A stretch of 64,000 nucleotides of DNA from Arthrospiribacter ruber (lineage in GTDB: Bacteria; Bacteroidota; Bacteroidia; Cytophagales; Cyclobacteriaceae): NCBI RefSeq assembly GCF_019343195.1, contig NZ_RPHB01000009.1, forward strand, positions 1 to 64,000, written 5' to 3'. Below, piece by piece: positions 42,969 through 50,497 of this stretch (the stretch's first letter is position 1; each line of letters starts with the position of its first letter). A program made the translations under genes and the position numbers. The notes below the pieces were generated by a model. It had not been told where the DNA came from. It worked only from the letters and a program-made list of their open reading frames with translations, and did no database searches.

Positions 42969-44519
42969 TTATAAAGTCAATAGGTAAGCAACCAATGCCT
43001 TCCTATCCCCTTCATTCAACTCCATTCCAAATTCATGTCCCTTGACAGCCTTGGTTTTGACATCATGTGGCTTGAATGCTGTAGGCACATAATCATCTCT
43101 CAGTCTCGCTGGATCAAATAGATCCTCCAGCTTGGCCAAAGAAGCATCATGTAAAAACGGCCCTCTATACCAAAGCCCCAACAAAGAAGGAACTTTGTAA
43201 TACCCTGTCCCCCTTCGGGTATTCAGGGTATAGCCTGGATCTGTTCCGACAGAAATATCAAAAATATCATACTTATCAAAGTGTTCATCAGGAACCTCAA
43301 ACCCATCAGCAGGAGTCAGTTTATTGTTTGTAAATAGCGGCGGGGTATGACAGGTTACGCAACCTTGTTCCGCAAAAATGAACTTCCCCCGCTCGCTGAC
43401 AGCTGATGGTTTATTAGGGTTTTCGGGTGGTATCAAGGCATACACATACTTCGCAATTGCATATAATTGTGCATCTGAATGTCTGTCGTAGGTTCCAGGA
43501 AAAAAAATGGGTTGACCATCGTACAAACGTTCTTTGGTCAAACCAAGTGAATTATAGTCCCCGTAAAAATTCAGAAAATCTAGCGCTTGATTCATGGCTA
43601 TATAGCGCATCATATCTTCTATAGAGCGATGTTGCCCCAATCCACCATGATCCAAATACTTTCTATCCTTCACTCCTATCAGGTTTGGCGCTTGAGGAGG
43701 ATACAAAATACTCGTACCCTGCCTACCAAAAGCCCCCTCTGGAACGGCCTTATAAGCTTCAATGATACTCTGTCTGCCACTTTCCAATAATTTCCCATGG
43801 GGATCACCTTCTACAAAAGCACTTCCGAAAAGAATATTGGTAATACCCTGCACTCCCCTTTCAGAAACTACATCGGATTCTAAAGCAAATGCAAAAGCCT
43901 TATCCCCGGGCCAGTTCCCTTGAGCCCCTTTCAATAAACTACCATCTTCCATTACCCTGGTATGGCACATGGCGCAGGAAAGATTGCCCAAATACACCTT
44001 GCCTTTCCCAGCCACTATCCATTGCGCAAAAGGCATGATTCCTTCAGGTGTCAAAGGCATACCTGTACTTGAATAAAAATCCGGATTGCGTACATGTTGA
44101 GTATTGATCACAGCCCCTAGGGTATCTATGGGGTAATCAAAGAGCAATTCACCGGCTTTGATCCAATCTTCCTCAGTTACCAGCTTACTTTCATCAAATA
44201 CAATTTCCGCTTCCTGCTCGTGCAACCAATCCCAATACCCCTCAGGTTCGTGGTCTGGATGGTACACAGGATATGTTTTATAGATAACCCTTTCTGGAAG
44301 ATTGTAATAAAATTCCTCGGTAACAGGCTGCGCTGAATATGCCGGATTGGAATTAGGCAACTCCCAATCTTTCATAGCTTCATCCGTCCAGATCCGTGGA
44401 ATATCCAAAACAGAAAAATAAGAAACCCCTTGCTTACTCAAGCCAAAAGCCAGAAGCGGCAAGAGCATACAGCCATAGAGCCACATGGGAAGATTAGAAA
44501 GCCATTTTTTGATTTTCAT
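42969..44519 (-). CDS. Di-heme c-type cytochrome (CcpA/MauG/RoxA-like), copy B
   Basis: A 516-aa paralogue of copy A with the same anchor (LPMWLYGCMLLPLLAFGL). It has the same haem motifs LSCAMCHTR and QGCVTCHTPP, and the same DRKYLDHGGLGQH core. Differences are concentrated around residues 215-235 (DVVSERGVQGITNILFGSAF) and near the C-terminus. There copy B has an insertion of about ten residues (VPTAFKPHDVKTKA) before KGHEFGMELNEGD. It is likely exported and membrane-anchored. No YceI gene follows it directly. Its own shared-box promoter lies 29-75 bases upstream, so the two copies may be separately transcribed under one control. Confidence 0.88.
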   Translation of the reverse strand: MKIKKWLSNLPMWLYGCMLLPLLAFGLSKQGVSYFSVLDIPRIWTDEAMKDWELPNSNPAYSAQPVTEEFYYNLPERVIYKTYPVYHPDHEPEGYWDWLHEQEAEIVFDESKLVTEEDWIKAGELLFDYPIDTLGAVINTQHVRNPDFYSSTGMPLTPEGIMPFAQWIVAGKGKVYLGNLSCAMCHTRVMEDGSLLKGAQGNWPGDKAFAFALESDVVSERGVQGITNILFGSAFVEGDPHGKLLESGRQSIIEAYKAVPEGAFGRQGTSILYPPQAPNLIGVKDRKYLDHGGLGQHRSIEDMMRYIAMNQALDFLNFYGDYNSLGLTKERLYDGQPIFFPGTYDRHSDAQLYAIAKYVYALIPPENPNKPSAVSERGKFIFAEQGCVTCHTPPLFTNNKLTPADGFEVPDEHFDKYDIFDISVGTDPGYTLNTRRGTGYYKVPSLLGLWYRGPFLHDASLAKLEDLFDPARLRDDYVPTAFKPHDVKTKAVKGHEFGMELNEGDRKALVAYLLTL

Positions 44520-44547
44520 TTGGATACTTAATTATGAATTACTTAGA

Positions 44548-44594
44548 CAAGTTACCGCTTTCGGATACCTAGCACAATACCCTAATCAGGGGAT
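44548..44594 (-). promoter_or_regulatory. Shared-box promoter of cytochrome copy B
   Basis: Minus strand: ATCCCCTGATTA + GGGTATTGT (44594-44574), 19 bases, TAACTTG (44554-44548). The distal half differs from the other copies (ATCCCCT for ATCACAT). Confidence 0.65.
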
Positions 44595-44607
44595 ATACTT
44601 TTTGAAA

Positions 44608-44640
44608 AACTTTTCCAAAGTTTTAAACTTTGGAAAAGTT
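44608..44640. repeat. 33-bp perfect palindrome (16-1-16)
   Basis: AACTTTTCCAAAGTTT (44608-44623), one base, and its exact complement (44625-44640). Same geometry as 40541-40573 and 44656-44688 but a different sequence. Confidence 0.75.
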
Positions 44641-44655
44641 GAAGTGCACCTAGAA

Positions 44656-44688
44656 AGACCTGGCAGGTTTTGAAAACCTGCCAGGTCT
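44656..44688 (-). terminator. 33-bp perfect palindrome directly after a stop codon, probable terminator
   Basis: AGACCTGGCAGGTTTT (44656-44671), one base, and its exact complement (44673-44688). It begins 3 bases past the stop of the 44692-45381 gene, a natural place for transcription termination. Confidence 0.65.
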
Positions 44689-44691
44689 ATG

Positions 44692-45381
44692 TTACCAAAT
44701 CCTCAATTCAACATCCTGTCTTGCCTTAGTTCTGGAAATCACCTTATACTCAAATCGCTGATTGGTACCGGGTATGGTTCCTTCAGACTCTATGACTAAC
44801 AGATAATCTTCCTCAGACCTAGGCTTATTGTACTCTTCGTAGCGGGAAGCCACTCCTTTCCTTGGATTGAGGACTTCCAATTCAGGAAGAGTTAAGACTC
44901 CATCCTCCATAGCATTTGCCAATAAGCCACTATCCACAAACCAAACTGGCATATTAGACCCCTCTCCATAAGCAATGACAGGAAATGTACCCATTGGTGC
45001 ATTTGGTTCGATCAAACCTCGTCCGGATAGTGTCAATGGGCAAAAAAATCCATTCGGAACATGATACAAATCCAGCAGATTAAAATCGGGATCAATGCAA
45101 TCTACCTGCCGCATCATGGGAATCACAACCGTGCCATTCGATTCCATTAATAAAACATCTGGGCCGAGGACTGCAATTCTTGCGTAAAAGGGAGGTCCTG
45201 GATCATCTTCGGGAAAGGACAGTTCTATAAATGCAGGATTGGCTTTCATTTGTTCATATTCCAGTCGGGCTTTTTCAAGCTCGGAAACTAACGGCTGTTG
45301 ATCTTCATTGGCGCAAGCCATTACCAAAATGACCCAAGCAATGGCCGCCTTGCTTAAATTGAGGTAAGTTGCTTTTTCCAT
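44692..45381 (-). CDS. Lipoprotein of unknown function
   Basis: A 229-aa protein with a hydrophobic signal (KAAIAWVILVMACANE) and a lipobox cysteine at about 23. A helical stretch rich in glutamate (LVSELEKARLEYEQMKAN) follows. Then come beta-rich segments with MMRQVDCIDPDFNLLDLYHV and FFCPLTLSGRG, where two cysteines could form a disulfide. The C-terminus is SRTKARQDVELRIW. I do not recognise a family. It sits in the same direction as the cytochromes, with a strong palindrome right after its stop. ACCCTA appears near its start but the full shared promoter box does not. Confidence 0.7.
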   Translation of the reverse strand: MEKATYLNLSKAAIAWVILVMACANEDQQPLVSELEKARLEYEQMKANPAFIELSFPEDDPGPPFYARIAVLGPDVLLMESNGTVVIPMMRQVDCIDPDFNLLDLYHVPNGFFCPLTLSGRGLIEPNAPMGTFPVIAYGEGSNMPVWFVDSGLLANAMEDGVLTLPELEVLNPRKGVASRYEEYNKPRSEEDYLLVIESEGTIPGTNQRFEYKVISRTKARQDVELRIW

Positions 45382-45530
45382 GACTTTGATTTTAGGGTTT
45401 CAAATAATTACCCTACAAACCTAGACTCCAAGCAAAAAAATGGATAGTAAGAAAACGACATGTTTTTTGAGAAGCGAGAAGCAAGACACAAGAATCAAGA
45501 CACCTGTGTCATGTCTCTCTTCTCTCGCTT

Positions 45531-46361
45531 CTAAAATCTAATTTCTTTCTGAAACCTCAATGGCTTCCTTTTCAATTCCTCTTCCATCATTGTAGGCGTG
45601 ATTCCGGCAAATTCCTTAAAGTCTTTGATAAAGTGCATTTGATCGTAATAACCGGAGAGATAGGCTATCTCTGACCAATTAGGGGTTTCGGATCTCTCAA
45701 AAAGTCTGTATGCATTGGAGAACCTGATCAGTCGGGAATAAACCTTCGGGGATAGCCCCAACCTTTCTTTACATTTCCTTTCAAACTGCCTCAAACTCAA
45801 GCATGCCAAATCCGCCACCTGAGTAATTGGCAAATGGCCTTGATAATTGAGCATGTGAAACAAGGCTTTGTCTATTGGAAGCAGGTCCTTTATTTTAGTC
45901 AATTTCCCAAGCAAATAATGTGTTATGCGTTGGTGCATTTCCTCCAAGGTTGCCATTTCCGCACACCTATCCACTAGTTCATTGATATCCGACCCCATCA
46001 ACTCCAATCCGTCGAAGCCATCATCGAATATCTCTTCCATAGGAATACCCAGTAATCTAAAAAGACCTCCAGGTCGGAAGCCTATTACTGCAACTGTATA
46101 ATCATGGCTAACCGTCAACTCCATTCGGGTTACTTGCGGCCCTACCACAACAGTCTTTGGCCTAAACCTAAATTCAGTATCATTGACTTTTTTGGCCTGG
46201 AACTTCTCTTTGATATACAAAAAAACACAATGCTGAGGCGTTGGGGGATATTGCCCGACAATTGACCCTTCATCTGGCTCAAGTACATGATCCACCAGAA
46301 AAATACTTTGGACAAAACTTGCCAAAAGCGGATGGGGGTCGAAAAATCTGAATTGGATCAT
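45531..46361 (-). CDS. AraC-family transcriptional regulator
   Basis: A 276-aa regulator. The N-terminal ligand-type domain (about 1-150) includes HPLLASFVQSIFLVDH, TPQHCVFLYIKEKF, VVVGPQVTRMEL and VAVIGFRPGGLFRLLGIPMEEI, as in DUF6597-containing AraC proteins. The C-terminal AraC DNA-binding domain has the first helix-turn-helix ITQVADLACLSLRQFERKCKERLGLSPKVY and the second WSEIAYLSGYYDQMHFIKDFKEFAGITP. It is the only AraC protein in this neighbourhood, so it is one candidate regulator of the shared promoter box; nothing proves that. Confidence 0.88.
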   Translation of the reverse strand: MIQFRFFDPHPLLASFVQSIFLVDHVLEPDEGSIVGQYPPTPQHCVFLYIKEKFQAKKVNDTEFRFRPKTVVVGPQVTRMELTVSHDYTVAVIGFRPGGLFRLLGIPMEEIFDDGFDGLELMGSDINELVDRCAEMATLEEMHQRITHYLLGKLTKIKDLLPIDKALFHMLNYQGHLPITQVADLACLSLRQFERKCKERLGLSPKVYSRLIRFSNAYRLFERSETPNWSEIAYLSGYYDQMHFIKDFKEFAGITPTMMEEELKRKPLRFQKEIRF

Positions 46362-46372
46362 ATTCTTTTCTT

Positions 46373-46690
46373 AATATTCAATAGGAGTTATAAATAGATC
46401 AAGATATTGGTGGATACTGGATATTCATTGATATTATCTATAACATACCGCTAAAAAAATATCAATCTAATATCCATTAGTATCAATTTAATATCTTCAT
46501 GTTAAACTACCAGACTTATCATGGAGTATTGATAGATATTATTGTCTGGGAAAAGATATTCATGGATATTGGGATATTGGTAGATATTTAACCTAATACA
46601 CCCCTCCCAATAATATCAATCGAGTTTCAACAAGTATCGATTAATATCCACTAATATCTTTCTATTCACCCCAACCACATTCAATTCTTC
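46373..46690. repeat. AT-rich region of alternating inverted ATATC/GATAT repeats
   Basis: Blocks of GATATTNNTGGATATT type alternate with their complements AATATCCATNAATATC about every 80 bases. The transcript could fold into several hairpins. Related words occur at 5230, 41249-41281 and 47392-47499. There is no coding frame. Confidence 0.6.
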
Positions 46691-46727
46691 AAAACCTTCG
46701 AGGTCTGAAAAAGACCTCAAAGGTTTT
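46691..46727 (-). terminator. Terminator of the LuxR-type response regulator gene
   Basis: AAAACCTTCGAGGTCT (46691-46706) and AGACCTCAAAGGTTTT (46712-46727) pair with a few mismatches across a 5-base loop. The hairpin overlaps the stop codon of the response regulator and uses the same AGACCT...AGGTTTT arms as the palindromes at 40541 and 44656. Confidence 0.6.
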
Positions 46728-47352
46728 ATACCAACCCTTCATTAATTGCCTTGGATACCGCCTCTGTCTGGCAATGCACTTGGAGCTTTTCGTAAATATG
46801 TTTGATATGCGTTCTCACCGTATCGATACTGATTTTACAGTCGGCAGCAATCAATTTGAAGCTGTTGCCTTTACTTAAAGATACCAAAACATCTTTTTCC
46901 CGTTCAGTCAGCCCATAATTCGTGGATTGTTGCGGCTTTTGCATAGACTGTATCACCAATTTGGCCACAGCAGGTGACATGGGTGCACCGCCTTCCAATA
47001 TTTCTTCCACGGCAGAAAACAAACGGTTGGCTATGTACTTTTTGAGCAAATATCCAGAAGCTCCAGCTTTGATGGCATTGAGCACGTTTTCGGAATCATC
47101 AAAAACAGTCAGAATCAAAATATTTGTCTCAGGTGATGTTTTTTTCACCAAAGCCGTAGCTTCAATCCCCGTCCTTCCTGGCATCTCAATATCCATCAAA
47201 ATCAAATCAGGTCGAAAAGTCTTCACCTCCTCCTCTACTTTATTGGCATCCGAAAAAGCCCCCAACAAATCCATCCCATCATTCAAAGTCACCATGCTAC
47301 TGATGCTTTCGCGAAGGAGGTCGTTGTCTTCGTATAGGAGTACTTTGATCAT
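46726..47352 (-). CDS. NarL/FixJ (LuxR)-type response regulator
   Basis: A 208-aa two-component regulator. The REC domain begins IKVLLYEDNDLLRE, with phosphoacceptor Asp54 in LILMDIEMPGRTG, then TVFDDSEN and GASGYLLKKY. The LuxR helix-turn-helix spans about residues 143-200 (LTEREKDVLVSLSKGNSFKLIAADCKISIDTVRTHIKHIYEKL). It pairs with the TPR histidine kinase just upstream (204-base gap, same direction). A shared-box promoter sits between the two genes, and two ATCACATGAT words 18 bases apart hint at autoregulation. Confidence 0.92.
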   Translation of the reverse strand: MIKVLLYEDNDLLRESISSMVTLNDGMDLLGAFSDANKVEEEVKTFRPDLILMDIEMPGRTGIEATALVKKTSPETNILILTVFDDSENVLNAIKAGASGYLLKKYIANRLFSAVEEILEGGAPMSPAVAKLVIQSMQKPQQSTNYGLTEREKDVLVSLSKGNSFKLIAADCKISIDTVRTHIKHIYEKLQVHCQTEAVSKAINEGLV

Positions 47353-47391
47353 TACTTTTCCCAGATTGGTTTTTATTTTGCAAACTAGATA

Positions 47392-47499
47392 TTTGTAGAT
47401 ATTGGATATTAATAGATATTACTACTAATCAAGACCTTAATCCTCAGCTGAATATCGATTCAATATCAAAAAGTATCCATTAATATCAATTATAGATAC
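47392..47499. repeat. AT-rich ATATC/GATAT repeats in the response-regulator leader
   Basis: Same words as 46373-46690 (GATATTGGATATTAATAGATATT followed by ATATCGATTCAATATC and ATCCATTAATATCAA in the opposite orientation). They lie downstream of the predicted start site, so they are in the 5' untranslated leader. Confidence 0.5.
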
Positions 47500-47565
47500 T
47501 AAAGATCCGACTTATTTGATAAAATATAAATACCCCAATCATGTGATATGAAAGCATCATGTGAT
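47500..47565 (-). promoter_or_regulatory. Shared-box promoter of the response regulator, with a second upstream half-site
   Basis: Minus strand: ATCACATGATTG + GGGTATTTA (47547-47527), 19 bases, GATCTTTA (47507-47500). A further ATCACATGAT starts at 47565, 18 bases upstream, and includes the histidine kinase stop codon. Confidence 0.6.
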
Positions 47566-49587
47566 AGGTGCACTCAGTTGGATGGTCGTACCCATATTGG
47601 GAAAGCTTTCGATTACCATATTCCCACCCATCATACTGGCCCTTTGCTGCATGTTGAAAAGTCCATTACCTTTTTTGGTCAATTCCTGATCAAAACCCTT
47701 TCCGTCATCTTTGATGAATAGATGCAGCCTGCCTCCCTCCATTTTCAATCTAATATCCAAATGCTTACTCTCTGCGTATTTGGCGGCATTGTTGAGCGCT
47801 TCCTTAAAGATCAAAAACAGATTTCTTCTTTTTTCCAAATCCAATTTGATCTGCTCGGCACCCTCTCCTACTTCGAATTGATATGTAATTCCTTTTGGTT
47901 CCAGGATCTCAGCGGCAAATTCCTGCATCTTGCTGAGCAACTGCTCTAAGCTGTCATTATTGGGATGAATAGACCAGACGATGTCACTGAGTTTATCCAT
48001 CATAGAAGCTGTTTGGACATTGATTTTCGAAAAAAGACCTATGTCGGGCGATTCCTTCTTTTGCAATGCCATTTGCGATAAGATATGAATACTGGACAAG
48101 GTGCTCCCCAAGTCGTCATGCAAATCTCTGGCTATGGAATTCCTGAGCTTCTCCACCTCCAAAAGACGCTTGGCACGACCTACGATCCGGTATTTATTCA
48201 CCAATATTCCGGCAAGAATTATAAAAAAAGTAAATACCAAGATAATCAGGTTCTGATTGGCTTTCTTTTTGGCCAATTCAGCCCTATCCAATTGCTGTTC
48301 AGTTTTTAATAAAGTGATTTCATTTTCTTTCAGATCCAAAGCATATCTGGATTCCAGTTCTTTGAGCTGCGCCTGCAATGCTCCGATACCGATAGAGTCG
48401 CGATAGGCAAACTCTTTGGACTGGGCTTCAAGGGCTTCCTGAAATTTCCCTTGAGCCTGATAATACTCTTTTAAGTTTTTGAAAGCAGTGATCGCCTCAC
48501 TGTATTGTTTTTGCTGGGTTGCAGTTTCTGTAGCTAATTTCAAACTTTGATAAGCCTCTTTACCCTGTGATAGTAAGCTTTGAGCTTTTCCCAAATCAGC
48601 TAAAATTTTGGAATCGTAAGTACTGATACCAGCCTCTCTAAATACTTTTTGAGCTTTTTGGAAATGCGTCAAAGCAGGCTCCGGTTCTTCCATCAAGAGG
48701 TAATTTCTTCCGATATTATAAAGTTGAATCCCCACCATCTCTTTCAGGCCAAGCGATTCCTGCATCTCCATGGCCAATTCGAAATATTCCTTAGCTTTTT
48801 GATGTTGCGCTTGATCCATGTAGACATTGCCCAGATTTCCCAAAACCATGGATTCTCCCCTTTTATCCCCAAGAAGTTTTCTGTATTCCATGGATTTCAA
48901 AAAGTATTTTTCAGCATCATCATAGTTTTTGATGTGATAATGGGCGGTACCTAAACTGTTGTACACAAATGCCAATCCGGTCTTGTTTTGGGTTTTCTCA
49001 AAAATATCCAAGGCTTTGTAAGTCACTTCAAAATTGGATTTCTGATTATCCATCTGTTTGTAAACATTGGACAAATTGATATAAAGACCAGCAACATTAT
49101 CCAAGCCAATAACCTGATGGTCTAAAGAGATGGCCTTGTCATAGGCTGAAAGTGCAGCTTCAAATTTCCCTATTCTGTTGAGGTGAATTCCTCTTCCATT
49201 GTAAAGCGTATAGGCCAACTTCTGGTCATTTGGGTTGGACCGAAGGAATGATTCGGCCTGACCAAAATAATAGTCTACAGAATCCAAAACTCCCATGGCT
49301 GAGTAATTCCCTGCTAACCGCACTGCAGCACTGGTTTTGAATTTATCAAAAGCCTGATTTTCCGGCATCTTCAGAATTGCCCAATAGCTTTCAGTGGACC
49401 GTTTTAGATCTGATCTTTCCAGACTGACCCCAAGATTCAGTAGTGCTTTAGCATGAAGGGTGTCCCCTTTTCGTTGCCCAACTATTTGCTGTAAGCTATC
49501 GATGACAGAAGTCTGGGCATGGGAAAATGATGAAACAAAAAATGATAGGAGAAGCACTCTAAAAAATTGACCGCCAAAAACCTTCAT
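47557..49587 (-). CDS. TPR-containing sensor histidine kinase (HisKA_3 type)
   Basis: A 676-aa kinase. Signal peptide MKVFGGQFFRVLLLSFFVSSFSHAQ precedes about ten periplasmic TPRs (for example VYNSLGTAHYHIKNYDDAEKYFLKSMEYRKLLGD and VLGNLGNVYMDQAQHQKAKEYFELAME). A coiled coil follows (LKENEITLLKTEQQLDRAELAKKKANQN) and one membrane helix (LIILVFTFFIILAGILV). The HisKA_3 dimerisation domain has the phospho-histidine in RDLHDDLGSTLSSIH. The HATPase has EALNNAAKYAES, DDGKGFD and GNGLFNMQQRASMMGG. The frame starts 11 codons earlier, but the signal peptide fixes the start at 49587. It phosphorylates the adjacent NarL-type regulator. Confidence 0.92.
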   Translation of the reverse strand: MKVFGGQFFRVLLLSFFVSSFSHAQTSVIDSLQQIVGQRKGDTLHAKALLNLGVSLERSDLKRSTESYWAILKMPENQAFDKFKTSAAVRLAGNYSAMGVLDSVDYYFGQAESFLRSNPNDQKLAYTLYNGRGIHLNRIGKFEAALSAYDKAISLDHQVIGLDNVAGLYINLSNVYKQMDNQKSNFEVTYKALDIFEKTQNKTGLAFVYNSLGTAHYHIKNYDDAEKYFLKSMEYRKLLGDKRGESMVLGNLGNVYMDQAQHQKAKEYFELAMEMQESLGLKEMVGIQLYNIGRNYLLMEEPEPALTHFQKAQKVFREAGISTYDSKILADLGKAQSLLSQGKEAYQSLKLATETATQQKQYSEAITAFKNLKEYYQAQGKFQEALEAQSKEFAYRDSIGIGALQAQLKELESRYALDLKENEITLLKTEQQLDRAELAKKKANQNLIILVFTFFIILAGILVNKYRIVGRAKRLLEVEKLRNSIARDLHDDLGSTLSSIHILSQMALQKKESPDIGLFSKINVQTASMMDKLSDIVWSIHPNNDSLEQLLSKMQEFAAEILEPKGITYQFEVGEGAEQIKLDLEKRRNLFLIFKEALNNAAKYAESKHLDIRLKMEGGRLHLFIKDDGKGFDQELTKKGNGLFNMQQRASMMGGNMVIESFPNMGTTIQLSAPIT

Positions 49588-50105
49588 AGTTGATAATTCT
49601 AAACTATTACAATATATCAAAATATTAATTCAAATGTAACAAAACAGCAGAATGAAGCTCAACAAAAGAAACATACGACAAAAAAATATACAATCACAAT
49701 TTACGTCAAACGATATTTAACTCAATTATACTCTTACAACAAATCTTAAAAACATACCGCCATAAAACCATTGAATCTCAAAATCAAAATTTTAATTAAT
49801 AGTCATAAAATCCTCCAACCTGTGATGTGTCAAAAATCTCCAACAAAACTAAAAACACATCTTAATCATCAATTTGGGTAAATATTTCGTGTATGCAATT
49901 CCCCAACATGTAGACAATTACGGCAAAAAATAGATACTAAAATATTTTAAACATTCATAAAAGTACTTTTACGCTATTTTACAAGACTTTTTAAACACAT
50001 TGGCACAATTGATGAATAATAATAAGAGAATTCAACGAGGTGGCATAGCTACCCTTTACATAAACAACCATAAATAAATACCTTTTAACTAAACCAATTA
50101 TTATT
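49588..50105. other. Divergent intergenic region, nothing firm recognised
   Basis: About 520 AT-rich bases between the histidine kinase and a small exported protein gene. TACTTTTA (49964-49971) is a possible plus-strand -7 box with a poor -33 region. No RNA gene or strong hairpin seen. Confidence 0.45.
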
Positions 50106-50432
50106 ATGAAAACCAAACTAATTATTCCAGGAATCTTTGTTTTAGGACTTGCAGCTGCACCAATGGTGACAATCGCTACTCCAAACAATGTAGATGCAAT
50201 CGAAATTTCTTTCACTCAAGAGAAAGAAAAAGTGAAAATCGAAAAAGACAGATTGCCTGAACCAGTAAAAGAAGCCGTCAAAAGAGACAAAAAAGGTAAA
50301 GACTCAGATGTCAAAGAAGCATGGCAAATGATGGGTGAAGATGGCAAAATGTACTACGCTGTCAAATTCGATCATGAAGGAAAAGAAGTTTCTAAAAAAT
50401 ACGATGCCGCTGGCAACGAAAAAAGAGACTAA
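50106..50432 (+). CDS. Small exported charged protein (PepSY-like)
   Basis: A 108-aa protein with a signal peptide (MKTKLIIPGIFVLGLAAAPM). The mature part is highly charged: EKEKVKIEKDRLPEPVKEAVKR, then KDSDVKEAWQMMGEDGKMYYAVKFDHEGKEVSKKYDAAGN. The order 'LP.PVK.AV......V..AW......YYAVKFD..G' resembles the PepSY-like / BLIP-like fold of short periplasmic proteins in Bacteroidota. Function is unknown, and it is not linked to a kinase pair on the same strand. It ends in a strong terminator and stands alone, facing away from the neighbouring genes. Confidence 0.75.
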   Translation: MKTKLIIPGIFVLGLAAAPMVTIATPNNVDAIEISFTQEKEKVKIEKDRLPEPVKEAVKRDKKGKDSDVKEAWQMMGEDGKMYYAVKFDHEGKEVSKKYDAAGNEKRD

Positions 50433-50454
50433 TTTTTTTTAAAACCACTAACAC

Positions 50455-50485
50455 AAAAGCACCGGCTCACACCGGTGCTTTTTTT
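50455..50485 (+). terminator. Strong intrinsic terminator
   Basis: AAAAGCACCGG (50455-50465) and CCGGTGCTTTT (50472-50482) with a 6-base loop and a T run. It ends the small exported protein gene and may also stop the convergent S10 peptidase transcript. Confidence 0.85.
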
Positions 50486-50497
50486 GTCTTTAAGGTT

